Part shown: positions 1-12,171 of the stretch, piece after piece
How the letters are laid out: every line of letters begins with the position of its first letter
Position numbering within the stretch: position 1 is the stretch's first letter
Assembly: GCF_048544455.1 (NCBI RefSeq)
Contig: NC_133528.1
Location: forward strand, 51,574,293-51,638,292
Length of the DNA: 64,000 nt
Direction of reading: 5' to 3'
Origin: Silene latifolia
Taxonomy: Eukaryota > Streptophyta > Magnoliopsida > Caryophyllales > Caryophyllaceae
Program-made: the position numbers and the translations under genes
The notes under the pieces: generated by a model
Seen by the model: the letters and a program-made list of their open reading frames with translations, nothing else
The model's database searches: none
Told to the model about the DNA's origin: nothing

Positions 1-100
1 ATGGATGAATTCTCAAAGTCAGATGCCAAAGCCAGTTGCTGGAAGAGAAAATGTTCAAGCATGGACCGATGATTACGAGTCTGGATCTAAGATCGCGTCA

Positions 101-130
101 AAGTCCGAGTCCGAGTCCGAGTCCGAGTCT
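101..130. repeat. AGTCCG hexamer microsatellite
   Basis: About five consecutive copies of AGTCCG lie inside the non-coding 3' region of TAT-1. It is a simple repeat with no visible function. Confidence 0.8.
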
Positions 131-1506
131 TAGGCTTTCTATCTCATATTTGTTCTAGCGTCTTTCTTCATTTCCATTTCTAGTGGCAATCTGGGGGCTG
201 TCCCACGAGTCACGTGTCTTCTCATGTCTATGTTAAATACATTTCAATAAAAGCACACTTTTCAATCCACGTATTCTATCATATTCTCTCCTTTACCATT
301 TCCTGTGACAACAAGAATCGATTTGGGACATTTTAAAAACAAACAACAACAACAACACATGACAGTCGATGTGAGTGCACATATAGGATGTTCCATTCTA
401 TGTTGTAAAGGACTTGAAACTCTGTGTTCATTTTTCTTTACCTATTCCATGTCTGGCAATAGAAACCTTGCTATGCCCTAGTTTAGGACGAGCCTATCTC
501 GAGAGATTCTAGGATGAATCCAGACCATCACCCTTGTTAACAATCCATGACGGAAGGCAAGCCCATTCCCTACAATAAACAACCCGTGTTACTAAAGACC
601 GACCCATTTCACACCAAAGGTGCTAGTCTGACCCAAATCCATGGTAGCAAGCAAGTCCAAGACCATACGAGCCGTGATCAAAGACAAAGGCTCAATCAAG
701 AGAAATGACCAAGATCAATATCCGACACAAAAGAGTCAAAATAAGAACAAGGCTCAATCAAGCAACTCATTGTCAACATCCAAAGCCAAAGCTATCTTCA
801 AAACCTGAATCAAGAATTTGAGCAGAAGCCGAGATATATTCCAGACCAAGAATCCAAATATGAATCAAGAACGAGTATGAAATCAAATACGAAATACTGC
901 TGAAGTCTATAAAGAATCGAGACATCAATGAAGATGGTTAGCTAGCACCCTCACTTAGCCTTTCACACACCCTAAGTCCTTCTCGAGACCGTTATGGGGA
1001 GACAGTTAGGAATTTTGAGAATCCTCTCAAGCTCGTCGAGTATACCCATCCTTTAGGGCCAAGACATGAAAACTTGATCCCACATCATTTTAACCTACCT
1101 TTTTGTGCTCAGGCTACAATAAGCCAAGAGACTCCATTTCCAAGCCACATTACAAGCCATAATCCCATCAAGCCTTAACTCCACAAAATCAAGCTCCAGA
1201 GATTTGTTCATCAAAGCCTCTTATGTCCAAGCTCCACATTCCAAATATCCAATCCAGTTTCACCTTGACCCGGACACGAAGTCTTCAAATACTTTGCTAC
1301 CCAGAACGGGACATACCTATATCCATCCTTAGGGTCCACTAAGTGTGCTCACATGACAAGGAAATTTTTTACAAACTTAGTTACACCTCTTTGGTCTATG
1401 ATCATAGGGAGTTATCTGAAATCGATTCTTCGAGTCACCAAAGGAATATTACTCTTGTGACCCATGCACTTTAAGGCCCTGACGACATAAGCTTAGGCAC
1501 ACACCT

Positions 1507-1890
1507 GAACTACGATCTGGTTTGATTTCACCCATTCAGGTGGATACGTAGGCAGTCCTTTCTTACATAAGAAGGATACAACCATAACACCCAAATAAAT
1601 TAACCAAACCTGAACTACGATTTGGTTTTATTTCACCCATTCAGGTGGATACGTGGGCAGTCCATTCTTACACAAGAAGGATACAACCAGAACACCCAAA
1701 TAAATTAACCAAACCTCAGAACTACGATCTCGTTTGATTTCACCCATTCAGGTGGATACGTAGGCAGTCTTTTCTTAGACAAGAAGGATACAACCACAAC
1801 ACCCAAACAAAATTAACCAAACCTCAGAACTATGACCTGGTTTGATTTCACTTTACGTGAATACGTAGGCAGTCCTCAAGGACACAACCA
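1507..1890 (+). repeat. Tandem repeat, about 107 bp x 3.6
   Basis: Copies begin with GAACTACGA at 1507, 1612, 1719 and a variant at 1827. Each runs through a TTTCACCCATTCAGG block and GGATACGT(A/G)GGCAG to an A-rich stretch. The last copy is partial and diverged. This repeat sits in the 3' untranslated part of TAT-1. Confidence 0.85.
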
Positions 1891-2740
1891 TCCCCATTTC
1901 CAACTTTCAATCTCAATTATCGACCATCTCAACCATCAACTTTCAACCTCTATTTCAACCTTCCAGCCTCAATTAACATCCCTTCCACAACCAACACCTC
2001 TATACTGGGGGCTCCTTATTGTCGCCCAACCTCTTTTTTACCAAAGTCCAGAGTCATCTTCTCATCCTGGGGGCTTCTCTTCCAAGATGCCACCCTTCCT
2101 TTATTCCTCTAAGTCTAGCTAGTACTCGGTCCGGACAATGACAAAGATCTTAGATCAATTCTCCAAGTTATCGTGCCTCAGAGAGGGATCTCTTTTACAG
2201 CAAACAGTGGTGAAAGAAGTCCTAGTAGACAGATGATCCATGGCTCATGCCATGTCTTTATATGCCTTCATCATTCTTGCAATTCTTATACCTTTGGAAT
2301 TGATACACGTTGTCACCCATACTTGGCTAGGGGTTGCGCATACTTAAACAAAGTCTGTCAAAGTCATCCCTGTGTCGCGTCAAATCTAAGTTAGTGTCGC
2401 GTCAGTCAAACCTAAGTCTACATTTCACGTCACGTCCATATAAGGTCTGTGTCATGTCAAGTCCTATGTCTAAAGCCCATTGAGTATGCATAACGCATTA
2501 CAAATGACAAATTTCTTTGAACAAGTTTTAAACGACTTTTAAAAAGAAACAACTTTTGAAAAACTTTTGTGTTTCCTCATTCGAGGTCCATGTGATAATC
2601 GCTTACGTGCATATATTAGATTGCATTCTTGTATGGCTACTAACCATGCAGGTAAGTAACATAAGCAGTACTTTATCAAGACTTCGCTTGCAACAACGAG
2701 CGGATTTTATCTGACGGTGTTTCGACACACCACAATAATC

Positions 2741-2911
2741 CCCCAGCGAGAGCCGATTGTTCTTCTCGAGACATGGAGATTCAACCACAATAATCCCCCG
2801 GCGAGAGTTCACTGTTCTTCTCGAGACATGGAGATTCAACCTCAGTTATCCCCCAGCGAGAGTTCATGACAGCCGATTGTTCTTCTCGAGACATGGAGAT
2901 TCAACCTCAAG
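2741..2911 (+). repeat. Tandem repeat, about 55 bp x 3
   Basis: Three units share CCCCCAGCGAGAG, TTCTTCTCGAGACATGG and AGATTCAACC. The third unit carries a short extra insertion that repeats part of the first (GACAGCCGATTG). It lies in the non-coding 3' region of TAT-1. Confidence 0.85.
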
Positions 2912-3289
2912 TTTTTGCCAGAGTTCGCTTGAAACCGACGCAAGCAGATTCCCAGCAGTTTCTACCGACGTCCTGCTACCCTCAACATTTTTGTTTCCTC
3001 ACAGAGTTTGGCAAAGGTGTCATTCTCCAGAAGTTCCCAAACCAGCACCTCCTTACTTAGGTTCATAAACCCAAAGTTATGATTCATACCCCTAGATTCT
3101 TAGATCCCAAAATAGCTTCCTTTAGGTTCATAAACCTTTAAGCTCTCACACCAACGACCTTAGGTTCATAAATCCATAAATCCTTTTGGAGTTCTCATAC
3201 CTCAGAAAGCTTAAACACACGCGTTTAAAACAAGAATTAGTAACCCAGTAGTTCCTAAACTTAACCCTAGGATCCCCATTCCTGTTAGG

Positions 3290-3440
3290 ATCAAAATCCT
3301 TTAGGATCACCTTTTCCCTTTAGGATCACCTTTTCCCTTTAGGATCATAATCCTTTAGGATCACCTTTTCCTTTTAGGATCATATTCCTTTAGGATCACC
3401 TTTTCTCTTTAGGATCATAATCCTTTAGGATTACCCTTTT
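3290..3440 (+). repeat. Short tandem repeat of TTTAGGATCA units
   Basis: Units of CTTTAGGATCACCTTTTCC alternate with units of TTTAGGATCATAATCC. Looser copies of TTAGGTTCATAAACC precede them from about 3055. All lie in non-coding TAT-1 sequence. Confidence 0.8.
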
Positions 3441-3852
3441 CTTAGAGTTCCTACACCCAAACCTTGGTTACCCCTTAGGTTGAACTTATATTTGACCTCG
3501 TTCTCGTCGATGTTTTCCTTTAGGGTCCCACACCCTAGAACAATACTTTATATATCCTTTAGGTCCTAGCCTTAGCTCTTACGCTTACCCTTAGCTCCTA
3601 CGCACCTTCGGAAACATCTCGAGAAAGAAGTCTCAGGTATGGTTTCTTCTTATGGCTGGCGAGCTTCTTTACGTAGTCTAATGGACTTTAAACGACCCTC
3701 CCCGATAGTCGACAGACTCTAAAATGTTCCCGACGACAGGTCCTTGGCTCAGACCCCTTGAGCCGCCTCGCGTCGCCATAGTCGTCAGGTTGTAATCTTC
3801 GATTGACCTGATGGCGATACTTTTGACTTTCGTCTTGTCCAAGCCTCAGTCA

Positions 3853-3864
3853 AAGTGGGGGCTC
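3853..3864 (+). other. Polypurine tract of TAT-1
   Basis: AAGTGGGGGCTC lies directly before the LTR start TGTAGATACC at 3865. This is the expected site for plus-strand DNA priming. Three more TGGGGGCT tracts occur upstream at about 192, 2006 and 2068. Confidence 0.75.
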
Positions 3865-6306
3865 TGTAGATACCTCATTTCTGCACCTCCCGCAAGCCAC
3901 CCGGTGATGATTGGGCCGCATGTTTGGTACACGGATCGATTTATGACAATTCGTAAGTTTATCATCAAGTGATATCTCAAATACTTGTGTCTACCCCTTG
4001 GTCGTCATCTAGGTGTAATTATGGTGGTTTTGGCAGTAATTAGAGTTCATTTGGAGTCCGGGTCAAAAACCGTCTTCATTTCCTAAAACCGTCAAATCTC
4101 GAGTCAAAAGCAATGTGCTTATCTACCTAAGGTTAGGATGTCATAAAATGTTATGGGTATATCTCATTTTGAGCCCCATGTCACTTCTTTGGGCTAAACT
4201 TAAAGTTTACATTACAAAATGTGTATTTCATTTAGCTAAAATGATAACCCGACTTTAGGCCCGTTTTACGAGGTGATAACGACTTTTTTGGGTCAGGCCT
4301 ATTTCACAGAAAGTTCTAGATCTTTCTCTTAGCTTTCCAACGCCACCAAAATCACCTTAATCCGAGTCTTGTAGAGAAAGTTATGCCTAAAATATGACAG
4401 ACTGTCAAACGCGCTTTCTTGCGCAGGAGGAACCCGATGAGGAAAGGACGCAGCAAGTGCTGCGCCTCTTCCAAGGAACGCAGCACCTGCTACGCCTTTT
4501 CCTCAAGGTTTTCTTTTTGTCCAAGTTTCCGTGTTTAACCTAAGTCGGTTGTTTCCGGATCTTTCTCTCCTTTCCTAAACCCTAATTCCGTGAGTAGAAT
4601 AAATAGGGACTTTCGTTCCTCATATTTCTCACGCGAGTGTCCGCCCTTCTCTTCTCCCTTTGCATTCTAAGACCACGCTCTTGCTTTTTGTCGTCTACGT
4701 GCTTGAACATTCGACCACGTTAGCTCGGATCTTTCTGAGTACCAGCCTCGTTTTGCATGACCGACCAATTTGACCAACTCCACATCAATCAACTTTAATC
4801 AATCTGTTTAATTCCTCCTAGAGGGCACTTTCGTCGTACATTCGAGTCGAGCATCACTAAACGTTAACTTAGTTCATCTCGTTTCGTCAAACATGTAAGT
4901 ATGAGGGTGTAAATCCCTCTTTTGTTTATTGTTCTTTATTTATTGTAATCACAATTGTAAGATTTATGTCGAAAATACTCTTAAAACCGATTTGTAAAAC
5001 CTTGTTTCAAACCCTTTTTACGGATTATCAGGAGACAAACGCCGAGAAAGGACGCAGCAACTGCTGCGCCTCTTCCTGAGGCTGCCGCAGTTCCTGCTTT
5101 CCTTCTTCTTCCTTCGTCTTTTGTTTAATTCGTCTGTTTACTTTTCTTTCGTCTTTGTTTGTTCTTATTTTATTAACATGATAATTTAACATATATTCGT
5201 TATTAATTTATCATCTTTAAATTCCCGACTTAAATCCCTTGTAATTAATATTTGCGGGTTTTCGTCATTAAATTAAATCCGGGTTTTAGAGATTCGATTC
5301 ATCAATATCAAGTCTCTGAAATTCATCTTTTGTATATTTTCATCTGTTAATTATCATCATCATCATAATCAGTAATTTAGTTTATCATTAATAACCTAAT
5401 TAACCTATTTAATTTAATTCATTATTAGCCTTGTAATTAATCTTGTAATTAATTTGTTCCAATTAGTTTTATCTCGTGTTTTATTGTTTTTATGACTAAT
5501 TTGCATGTAAATAATATATTAATCCACTTCTATCCGAGTCAAATATTATTAATCAAGCATTAAATTCACCAATGAACATTAACGATATGCAATTCCGGCT
5601 TCACAGCCAGAATTCATCTCAGGAAAGGACGCAACAGCACTGCGCCTCTTCCAAGGGACGCAGCTCTGCTGCGCCTGTTCCTGGTTGAGTTCTGTCTCTG
5701 AACTTCCGTTTTTGCTTTGACCTAGTTTATTAATTACGTATTTAATTAACTATTTCTCGTATTATCACCTAATAATCTGATCGTTTATTTATTTATTCTT
5801 TCTTTTCTAAAATCATCCGTTTTAAATGTATTTTCGACATAAATCAATAAATCCTATGTAATTATTGTAATTTTCTTTGTTGTATTTCTTCATCGTGTTA
5901 TTGCTTGTATGCTCTCGCATGTAATCAATCCTTAAATTCCACTTCGACCCAATTGTATGATAAATTACGTGTTAACCGACTTAGTATTAATTCACATGCT
6001 AGGATTAATCAAATGGATGTTGCATTGCATGCATATAAATCGACAACATATCGAGTATAGATAATTTCCCTAATCATTAGTAGAGGCCGCTATCGAGACG
6101 GGCGGGATTAGGTGTTCGATCAAAAGAGCTTCCTAATACGTACCCTCACCCCTTACTCCAGATCTCTGTGAACATCTGTGTTCATTGGCATCCACGAGAG
6201 TCATTCTAGACATAGAATGCTAAGGGTAACGAGTTCTTGGTGTTCATGTCACTACTTTGTGTCTTGACATGACACGAGGTATTCGAACGGTTTCCAATTT
6301 TCCACA
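3865..6306 (+). repeat. Long terminal repeat of TAT-1, about 2.44 kb
   Basis: The repeat begins TGTAGATACC after a polypurine tract and ends near TTCCACA, just before a primer-binding-like site. A TATA-like AATAAATA lies at about 4597-4604. Three GC-rich blocks with paired palindromic words (from 4449, 5050 and 5627) stand out in AT-rich DNA. The first lies about 100 bp upstream of the TATA-like site and the other two downstream. The right end is uncertain by a few bases because no second copy is in the window for comparison. Confidence 0.7.
4597..4604 (+). promoter_or_regulatory. Probable TATA box of the TAT-1 LTR
   Basis: AATAAATA followed by AGGGAC fits a plant retrotransposon core promoter, with a pyrimidine-rich stretch downstream. 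The call rests on position and sequence only. Confidence 0.45.
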
Positions 6307-6311
6307 ATAAA

Positions 6312-6330
6312 TTGGTGGCGACTCCACAAA
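6312..6330 (+). other. Primer-binding site next to the TAT-1 LTR
   Basis: TTGGTGGCGACTCCAC follows the LTR end. TGGCGACTCC is the usual start of the primer-binding site in Tat/Ogre elements, which I recall as matching tRNA-Arg. About 60 bp of further leader-like sequence follows (to about 6392) before similarity is lost. Confidence 0.65.
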
Positions 6331-7278
<948 letters not shown>

Positions 7279-7528
7279 TAGTAATCATACATATTTTGAG
7301 AGGATGTCGATGTGATGAATGAATAGAAGCCAAAGCTTAGAACTGTCAATCGTCACGAGCTTGGGTGGCCAGTCACACTCCTAAGAATGGACAGTTAGAA
7401 ACTCTATATGATAAGGACATCAAAGAGAAAATGGTAAGTTTGAATAAATATGTCACTCCTACCACTGGTGGTCGGTTATATAATTGTGAGTTTATATAAA
7501 ATTTAGTTGCATAATGGTTTTTTATGTA

Positions 7529-7900
7529 GGGTTATTTCATAACAATAATCCATCCTATTGGTGGTCTGCAATAATCACTCCATCCTATCAATAATCCCAA
7601 TTAAATCCAACCTAAGCACCATGCATTCTAATAACGATCCAACTTGTATTTTTTTAAGTTTTTATTGGATTATTTGATAGTTTTTGGACAACCTAGATGA
7701 TATATGTGATGTTTATGTGTAATATTTTCAAGTGATGAATCAAGTACTTGATTTATTTGATACATATAAACATAAAAAAATATCAGCTGGTTCGTTATTA
7801 GAAGGTATGGTGCTTAGGTTGGATTTAATTGAGATTATTGATAGGATGGAGTGATTATTGCATACCACCAATAGGATGGATTATTGTTATGAAATAACCC
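7529..7900. mobile_element. MITE with about 112-bp inverted repeats and 9-bp target duplication (MULE type)
   Basis: The 372-bp element starts GGGTTATTTCATAACAATAA and ends with its reverse complement. The two arms match over about 112 bp with only a handful of differences. It is flanked by TTTTATGTA at 7520-7528 and 7901-7909. A 9-bp duplication with long terminal inverted repeats is characteristic of Mutator-like non-autonomous elements. It lies wholly inside the first intron of the CACTA-related fragment. Confidence 0.9.
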
Positions 7901-8134
7901 TTTTATGTATGTAGAGGATCAATGACAAGGAGGTAGAGGAAGGAAAATGGAAGCCTCAAGGACGTGATGACATTCTTGCAAGGGCAATCGGCAAAACAGA
8001 GCATCCAGGTCGTGCGAGAGGGGTATCAACGCATGTTGGTATCACTAAGTATTTTGGGAAACCTACTCGAAGGACAATGAGTGGTGATGATAGGGTATAT
8101 AAATACTGTATTTTATTCAACATAATTTCTAAAT

Positions 8135-8498
8135 GAGTAAATTAAAAATCACTCCCTTTTAAAATCCAGTTTTTTAAAATTACTCCCTTATATAATTATT
8201 TCCTAAAATTACTCCCTTAAAATGTACTTTTATCAAAAATTGCTTCAAAACACCAACTTAAGTTATTTATTCCGTCATTTTATAAACTTGTTTCGTTTGT
8301 GTCTTAGCCAATTTATGCTTTGAAACATATAACAATGGAGAATAAGTTCAAAAACAGACGTAATAAGTCACCTAAATTGGAGTTTTGAAGCAATTTTTGA
8401 TAAAAGTGCATATTAAGGGAGTAATTTTAGGAAAATATTATATAAGGGAGTAATTTTAGAAAACAGGATTTTAAAAGGGAGTAATTTTTAATTTACTC
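8135..8498. mobile_element. MITE with long inverted repeats, family uncertain
   Basis: The 364-bp element has arms starting GAGTAAATTAAAAATCACTCCC in the left copy. The arms share repeated ACTCCCTT(A/T) blocks and an inner block around TCAAAAATTGCTTCAAAAC. TAAAT flanks both sides (8130-8134 and 8499-8503), a possible 5-bp duplication. It sits in the second intron of the CACTA-related fragment. Confidence 0.8.
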
Positions 8499-8792
8499 TA
8501 AATAAATATATATGCTGAAATTATGCTACTTATTTTAATCATATTCATTTCTACTACACAGCTACAAACAATGGGCAGGTTGATGCTCAGAATGGTGGAA
8601 ACGGGGAATAAGCCATCTGAAGAAGAGTTGGTTATGGTTCGGCAAGTCATAAAGCAAGCAAGGGAGAAGAAGGAAAAAGCGGGCATGCGAACTGAGGATG
8701 ACATGGCAAAGGAGAATGAGATGGGAGCCGATGACATGTCAAAGGATCAAGATCGGGTAGTTGAAGAGGAAGCCATGAAGGTTGATAAGGGC

Positions 8793-9541
8793 CATAAGGC
8801 TAAAGTCGTATCACCTTAATCAAAGAAATCCTATCTCAGTACTAAGAAAATAGCTAGTGGTGAGACAAGTATCGAATCCACAGGGAGGCGGTAATATTCA
8901 GTTTGCTAATATTTAGATCGTCTTAAAGTAACCAAATTTCTTGGGGGTTTGTTTGGTTTGTTTTCTAACAACTAATTGCAAGTGAAATAACGATGATAAA
9001 CAATAATATTAAGAAGTCTAGAGTGCCGGTTCACTAGGTCAATTATACAGGGTGTATCTTAATCAATTGTTAGGTCAATCAAACTATCTAAGGTCACAAG
9101 ATTGAATAATTCTATTATTCCCTTTAGATTAAGTTTAACATGCAATCGCTATAATTAAACACAACCTATCTTATTATCGCAACCTATATTAATCCTAGCC
9201 CAGTCGGTGAAAATATTAATTCGCTACACTAATTATAGATTCAGGCCTTAAATCAAATAACTAGAAGAAGAACAATAATCAAACGATAGTTTATACGATA
9301 TTACTAACAATCAATTAATAATTCCCCTTCTAATCAACCTAGATCCCCTTTACCCTAGATGAAAGCATAATTAAAGATATAAAACAAGAACAAAGGAATA
9401 AAATCATAAACTTGATTAATAATTAACGAAGGATGATTAAAGTACCTTAACAGTTAGTGAGGAAAGATTGTAGATCTCAAAGTATGCTAGCGGACTAAAC
9501 TAAGAGTACTTCGAGTTCAGAATATAATAAAAGCATAACCT
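8793..9541 (-). repeat. Athila LTR fragment, ATH-C family
   Basis: This piece aligns along its whole length, with many small differences, to the ATH-C LTR at 29166-29935. Shared blocks include GGCTAAAGTCGTATCACC, ATCGAATCCACAGGGAGGCG and CGGTTCACTAGG. The part that would hold the promoter and palindromic words is missing, because the match stops at AAAGCATAACC and Tekay sequence follows. Confidence 0.75.
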
Positions 9542-9780
9542 TAGAGTACCTAACAACATAGAAAACCGTAGTATTACAGTCCTCTCTCCTTACAAAGAAC
9601 TTCGTCCCCGAAGTTCAACCCATACTCTTAAACAAAACATGCTAACTCAAACACGACACAACAACGCAACTAAAAACTCAAAACAAAACTCCCAACCACA
9701 ACTCAAACCGACTCAAAGCAACTATTAACTTTACGAAAACTAACATAAACCATACCAAAACCTTATGCGATCACCTCCTA

Positions 9781-9795
9781 CCCCCCCCCCCCCCC
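9781..9795. repeat. Poly-C run of 15 (poly-G on the minus strand)
   Basis: A homopolymer directly downstream of the chromodomain end of TEK in its reading direction. Its length may vary or be misread in assembly. Confidence 0.9.
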
Positions 9796-9819
9796 TAAAA
9801 GAAACATGGTTACGTCCCC

Positions 9820-10256
9820 GTAACCACACATACCTGATCAAAAAGAGACGGATACCGCTTCCGCATAGCCTCTTCTGCCTCCCAAGTAGCTTCCTCAACC
9901 TCATGATTAGACCATATGACCTTAAGCAACACCGTTTCCCCGGACCTAGTTTTTCGAACCTTGCGATCAAGAATCTATTTTGGCACCTCAAGATAAGACA
10001 TGGGAGGGATCACTCACATACTTCCGTAACTGAGACACATGAACACATTATGCACACGATCCAAAGCCGCTAGTAATGCTAACCGGTAAGCAACCTCTCC
10101 CACACGATCCAAAATCTCATATGGTCCGATGAAATTCTGGCTCAGCTTCCCTTTGTTACCAAACCTCATAACCCCATGCATAGGAGACACTTTCAGAAGA
10201 ACCTTGTCCCTAACCTGAAACTCTATGTCATGGCGATGTAGGTCTGAATAACTCAT
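9820..10256 (-). pseudogene. TEK integrase C-terminus plus chromodomain (broken)
   Basis: Minus-strand translation from 10256 gives a GPY/F-like block with FIGPYEILDRVGEVAYRL, then the end of the integrase C-terminal region (ALDRVHNVF). After a frame change, about 9820-9985 reads DRKVRKTRSGETVLLKVIW and then EVEEATWEAEEAMRKRYP, a chromodomain with its aromatic and acidic residues. In chromoviruses this domain helps direct integration toward particular chromatin. Stops and at least one frameshift show it is inactive. Confidence 0.8.
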
Positions 10257-10365
10257 TTTGTCGATCTTGGGCCGCTTTCATTATTTGTATAATCACCTTA
10301 ACCTATTCTATCATCTCCTGTACCATCGGTGGTCCTAAAACCACTGCCTCAGCTCTATCATTCTA

Positions 10366-11292
10366 TCAAATCAGACTTCTACACCTCCTCCCATACAAAG
10401 CCTCAAATGGTGCCATCCCAATACTCGTGTGATAGCTGTTGTTATAAGAAAACTCAATCAGATCCAACCTACCCTCCCAGCTACCACCAAACTCCATCAC
10501 ACAAGCTCTCAACATATCCTCCAAGGTCTTGATAATCCTCTCTATCTGCCCATCTGTTGCAGGATGAAAAGCAGTACTCATCTTCAAGGTAGTTCCCATC
10601 ATCCCCTGCAACTCTTGCCAGAACTGAGAAATAAACCTCGTATCCCGATATGACACAATGTCCTTAGGGACTCCATGTAATCTCCCCACATGTTTCCTGT
10701 ACCCATTAGCCAACTAAACCTTACACCATATATCTTTCATAGGAATAAAGTGAGCTGACTTAGCCAAACGGTCAACTATCACTCATATCATGTTGTTACC
10801 CTGCTGGCTCCTTAGTAAACCCACTATAAAGTCCATAGAGATAGATTCCCATTCCCACTCAGGTACCTCAAGAGACTGAATCTTACCTTGTGGTTGTCGA
10901 TTCTCTCCCTTAACTCTCTGACATGTCAAACATCGAGCCACAAACTCAGCTGTTTCCCTCTTCATCCCAGGCCACCAGAAAGTCTTCTTCAAATCTTTAT
11001 GCAACTTGTCACCACCTAGATGTACTGAATACGGTGTGCAATGAGCCTCTGTCATGATTACGTTTTTCAACTCCTCATCATTAAGAACACACCATCTCCC
11101 ATCAAACCGAACACTCCCATCTGTATGAATGGAGAATCGAGAGACTGTCCCCTTCTCTAGTCTAGCTCTCCACTCCTCAATCTTAGAATCAAGATCCTGC
11201 TTCCTGCGAATATCATCATAAAGGTCTGGCTCCACTGTCAAGTCCCCTCTAGCATCCCATTTTTGTATCACATGTATCCTCATCTTCCCCAC
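10366..11292 (-). pseudogene. TEK integrase zinc finger and catalytic core (broken)
   Basis: The upstream part (11292-10783) has an H..H..C..C zinc finger ending FVARCLTCQRVKGENRQP, then the first catalytic Asp in SISMDFIVGL. The downstream part (10713-10366) has the second Asp in SYRDTRFISQF and the Glu in ATDGQIERI, then a YNNSYHTSIGMAPFEALYG block. All three DDE residues are present, but the two halves lie in separate frames with a damaged join at about 10720-10780. Integrase inserts the cDNA copy into the genome; this copy cannot make an intact enzyme. Confidence 0.85.
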
Positions 11293-11740
11293 CTAGCTCA
11301 TCTCTCAACCTCATTAAGGACATAGCTGTGCATAAAGAATGCACACTCTTTCTGCTCAACGCATCAGCAACCACGTTTGCTTTCCCTTTATGGTATATGA
11401 TATCCATGTCATAGTCCCCTATCAGCTCCATCCACCTCCTCTGTCCTATGTTCAGCTCCTTTTGAGTAATGATATAATTGAGACTCTTGTGATCTGAAAA
11501 CACTTTAAAAGTTGCTCCATAAAGATAGTGCCTCCAAATATTGAGAGCAAACATAACTGCACCCAACTCTAGATCATGTGTTGGATAGTTCTCCTCATAA
11601 GGCTTCAATTTCCTAGAAGCATAGGCAATTACTTTCCCATTCTGTATCAACACACATCCTAACCCATTCTTTGAAGCATCTGTATATACCTCAAAGTTCT
11701 CACACCCTTTAGGTAAAGCTAAGACTGGAGCTGTGGTCAA
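11249..11740 (-). pseudogene. TEK RNase H domain
   Basis: The translation has [50 protein letters not shown] and [14 protein letters not shown], the conserved blocks of Ty3-type RNase H with its acidic residues. RNase H removes the RNA strand during reverse transcription. It overlaps the reverse transcriptase piece by a few bases in another frame, so a frameshift separates them. Confidence 0.85.
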
Positions 11741-12171
11741 ACGTCCTTTAATGTTTGGAACGCTATCTCACAACTTTTATCCCAACGAAACCTGTTCTCC
11801 TTCCTCATCAACGTTGTCATAGGCCTGACAATCTTTGAAAAGTCTTTCACGAATCGATGATAGTACCATGCCAAACCCAAGAAACTATTAATCTCTGCCA
11901 CATTCTTTGGTGCTTCCCACTTAGACACTTCCTCTATCTTTGTCGGATCCACAGCTACGCCATCCTTGGAAATCACATGCCCTAGAAAGGCAACTTCCTT
12001 GAGCCAGACCTCACACTTAAACAACTTTGCATACAGCTGATTGTCACGTAAAGTCTGCAACACCAACCTCAAGTGCTCCTCATGCTCTTCTTTAGTCTTG
12101 AAATAGACTAAGATATCATCTATGAACACCACCATAACCCGATCCAAAAACTGACTGAAGACCCGGTTCAT
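11737..12171 (-). pseudogene. TEK reverse transcriptase, C-terminal half
   Basis: The translation keeps the catalytic block [20 protein letters not shown], followed by [20 protein letters not shown] and the thumb/connection region. Everything N-terminal to [10 protein letters not shown] is lost at 12172, where ATH-B1 LTR sequence begins. This is the copying enzyme domain of a Ty3 element, here truncated and inactive. Confidence 0.85.

Larger units (their letters stand above)
1..3864 (+). mobile_element. 3' non-coding region of Tat/Ogre-like Ty3 retrotransposon (TAT-1)
   Basis: No long ORF with recognisable similarity is present. The stretch is built of several tandem repeats, and it ends in a G-rich tract directly followed by an LTR that starts with TGTAGATACC. 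Repeats containing GGATACGTAGGCAG and several TGGGGGCT tracts are, from my knowledge of plant elements, typical of the 3' part of Tat/Ogre lineage elements. The left end is cut by the window. Small ORFs here, such as 1832-2122, 2173-2394 and 2757-3068, run through repeats and have no protein-like features. Confidence 0.7.
7335..8819 (+). pseudogene. CACTA (Ptta/En/Spm)-related gene fragment, three exons
   Basis: Three blocks join in one frame across two canonical GT..AG introns (7434-7914 and 8095-8561). Exon 1 ends SHTPKNGQLETLYDKDIKEKM. Exon 2 (7915-8094) has GRDDILARAIGKTEHPGR and the phrase ITKYFGKPTRR. Exon 3 (from 8562) has a Lys/Glu-rich helical stretch after LQTMGRLMLRM. Phrases like SHT.K.G and AIG..EHPGRVRG are typical of the C-terminal part of plant CACTA-associated proteins (Transposase_24 type). 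No start codon or transposase core is visible, so this is a 5'-truncated remnant. Each intron holds one MITE. The last residues, from about 8793, run into an Athila LTR fragment, so the natural 3' end is lost. Confidence 0.6.
9542..12171 (-). mobile_element. Degraded Tekay/Del-type chromovirus (TEK), 3' half
   Basis: On the minus strand, in order: the end of reverse transcriptase, RNase H, integrase, a chromodomain, a polypurine tract (about 9579-9592) and a remnant of the 3' LTR (TGTAATACTACGG at 9578). The domain order and the C-terminal chromodomain place it among Ty3 chromoviruses, Tekay-like. The 5' half is missing because ATH-B1 LTR sequence starts inside reverse transcriptase at 12172. 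Stops and frameshifts break the polyprotein. Confidence 0.85.

Noticed and set aside
8523..8819. 98-codon ORF as a complete gene
   Set aside because: Its first residues are intron and its last are Athila LTR; only the middle is a CACTA-related exon.
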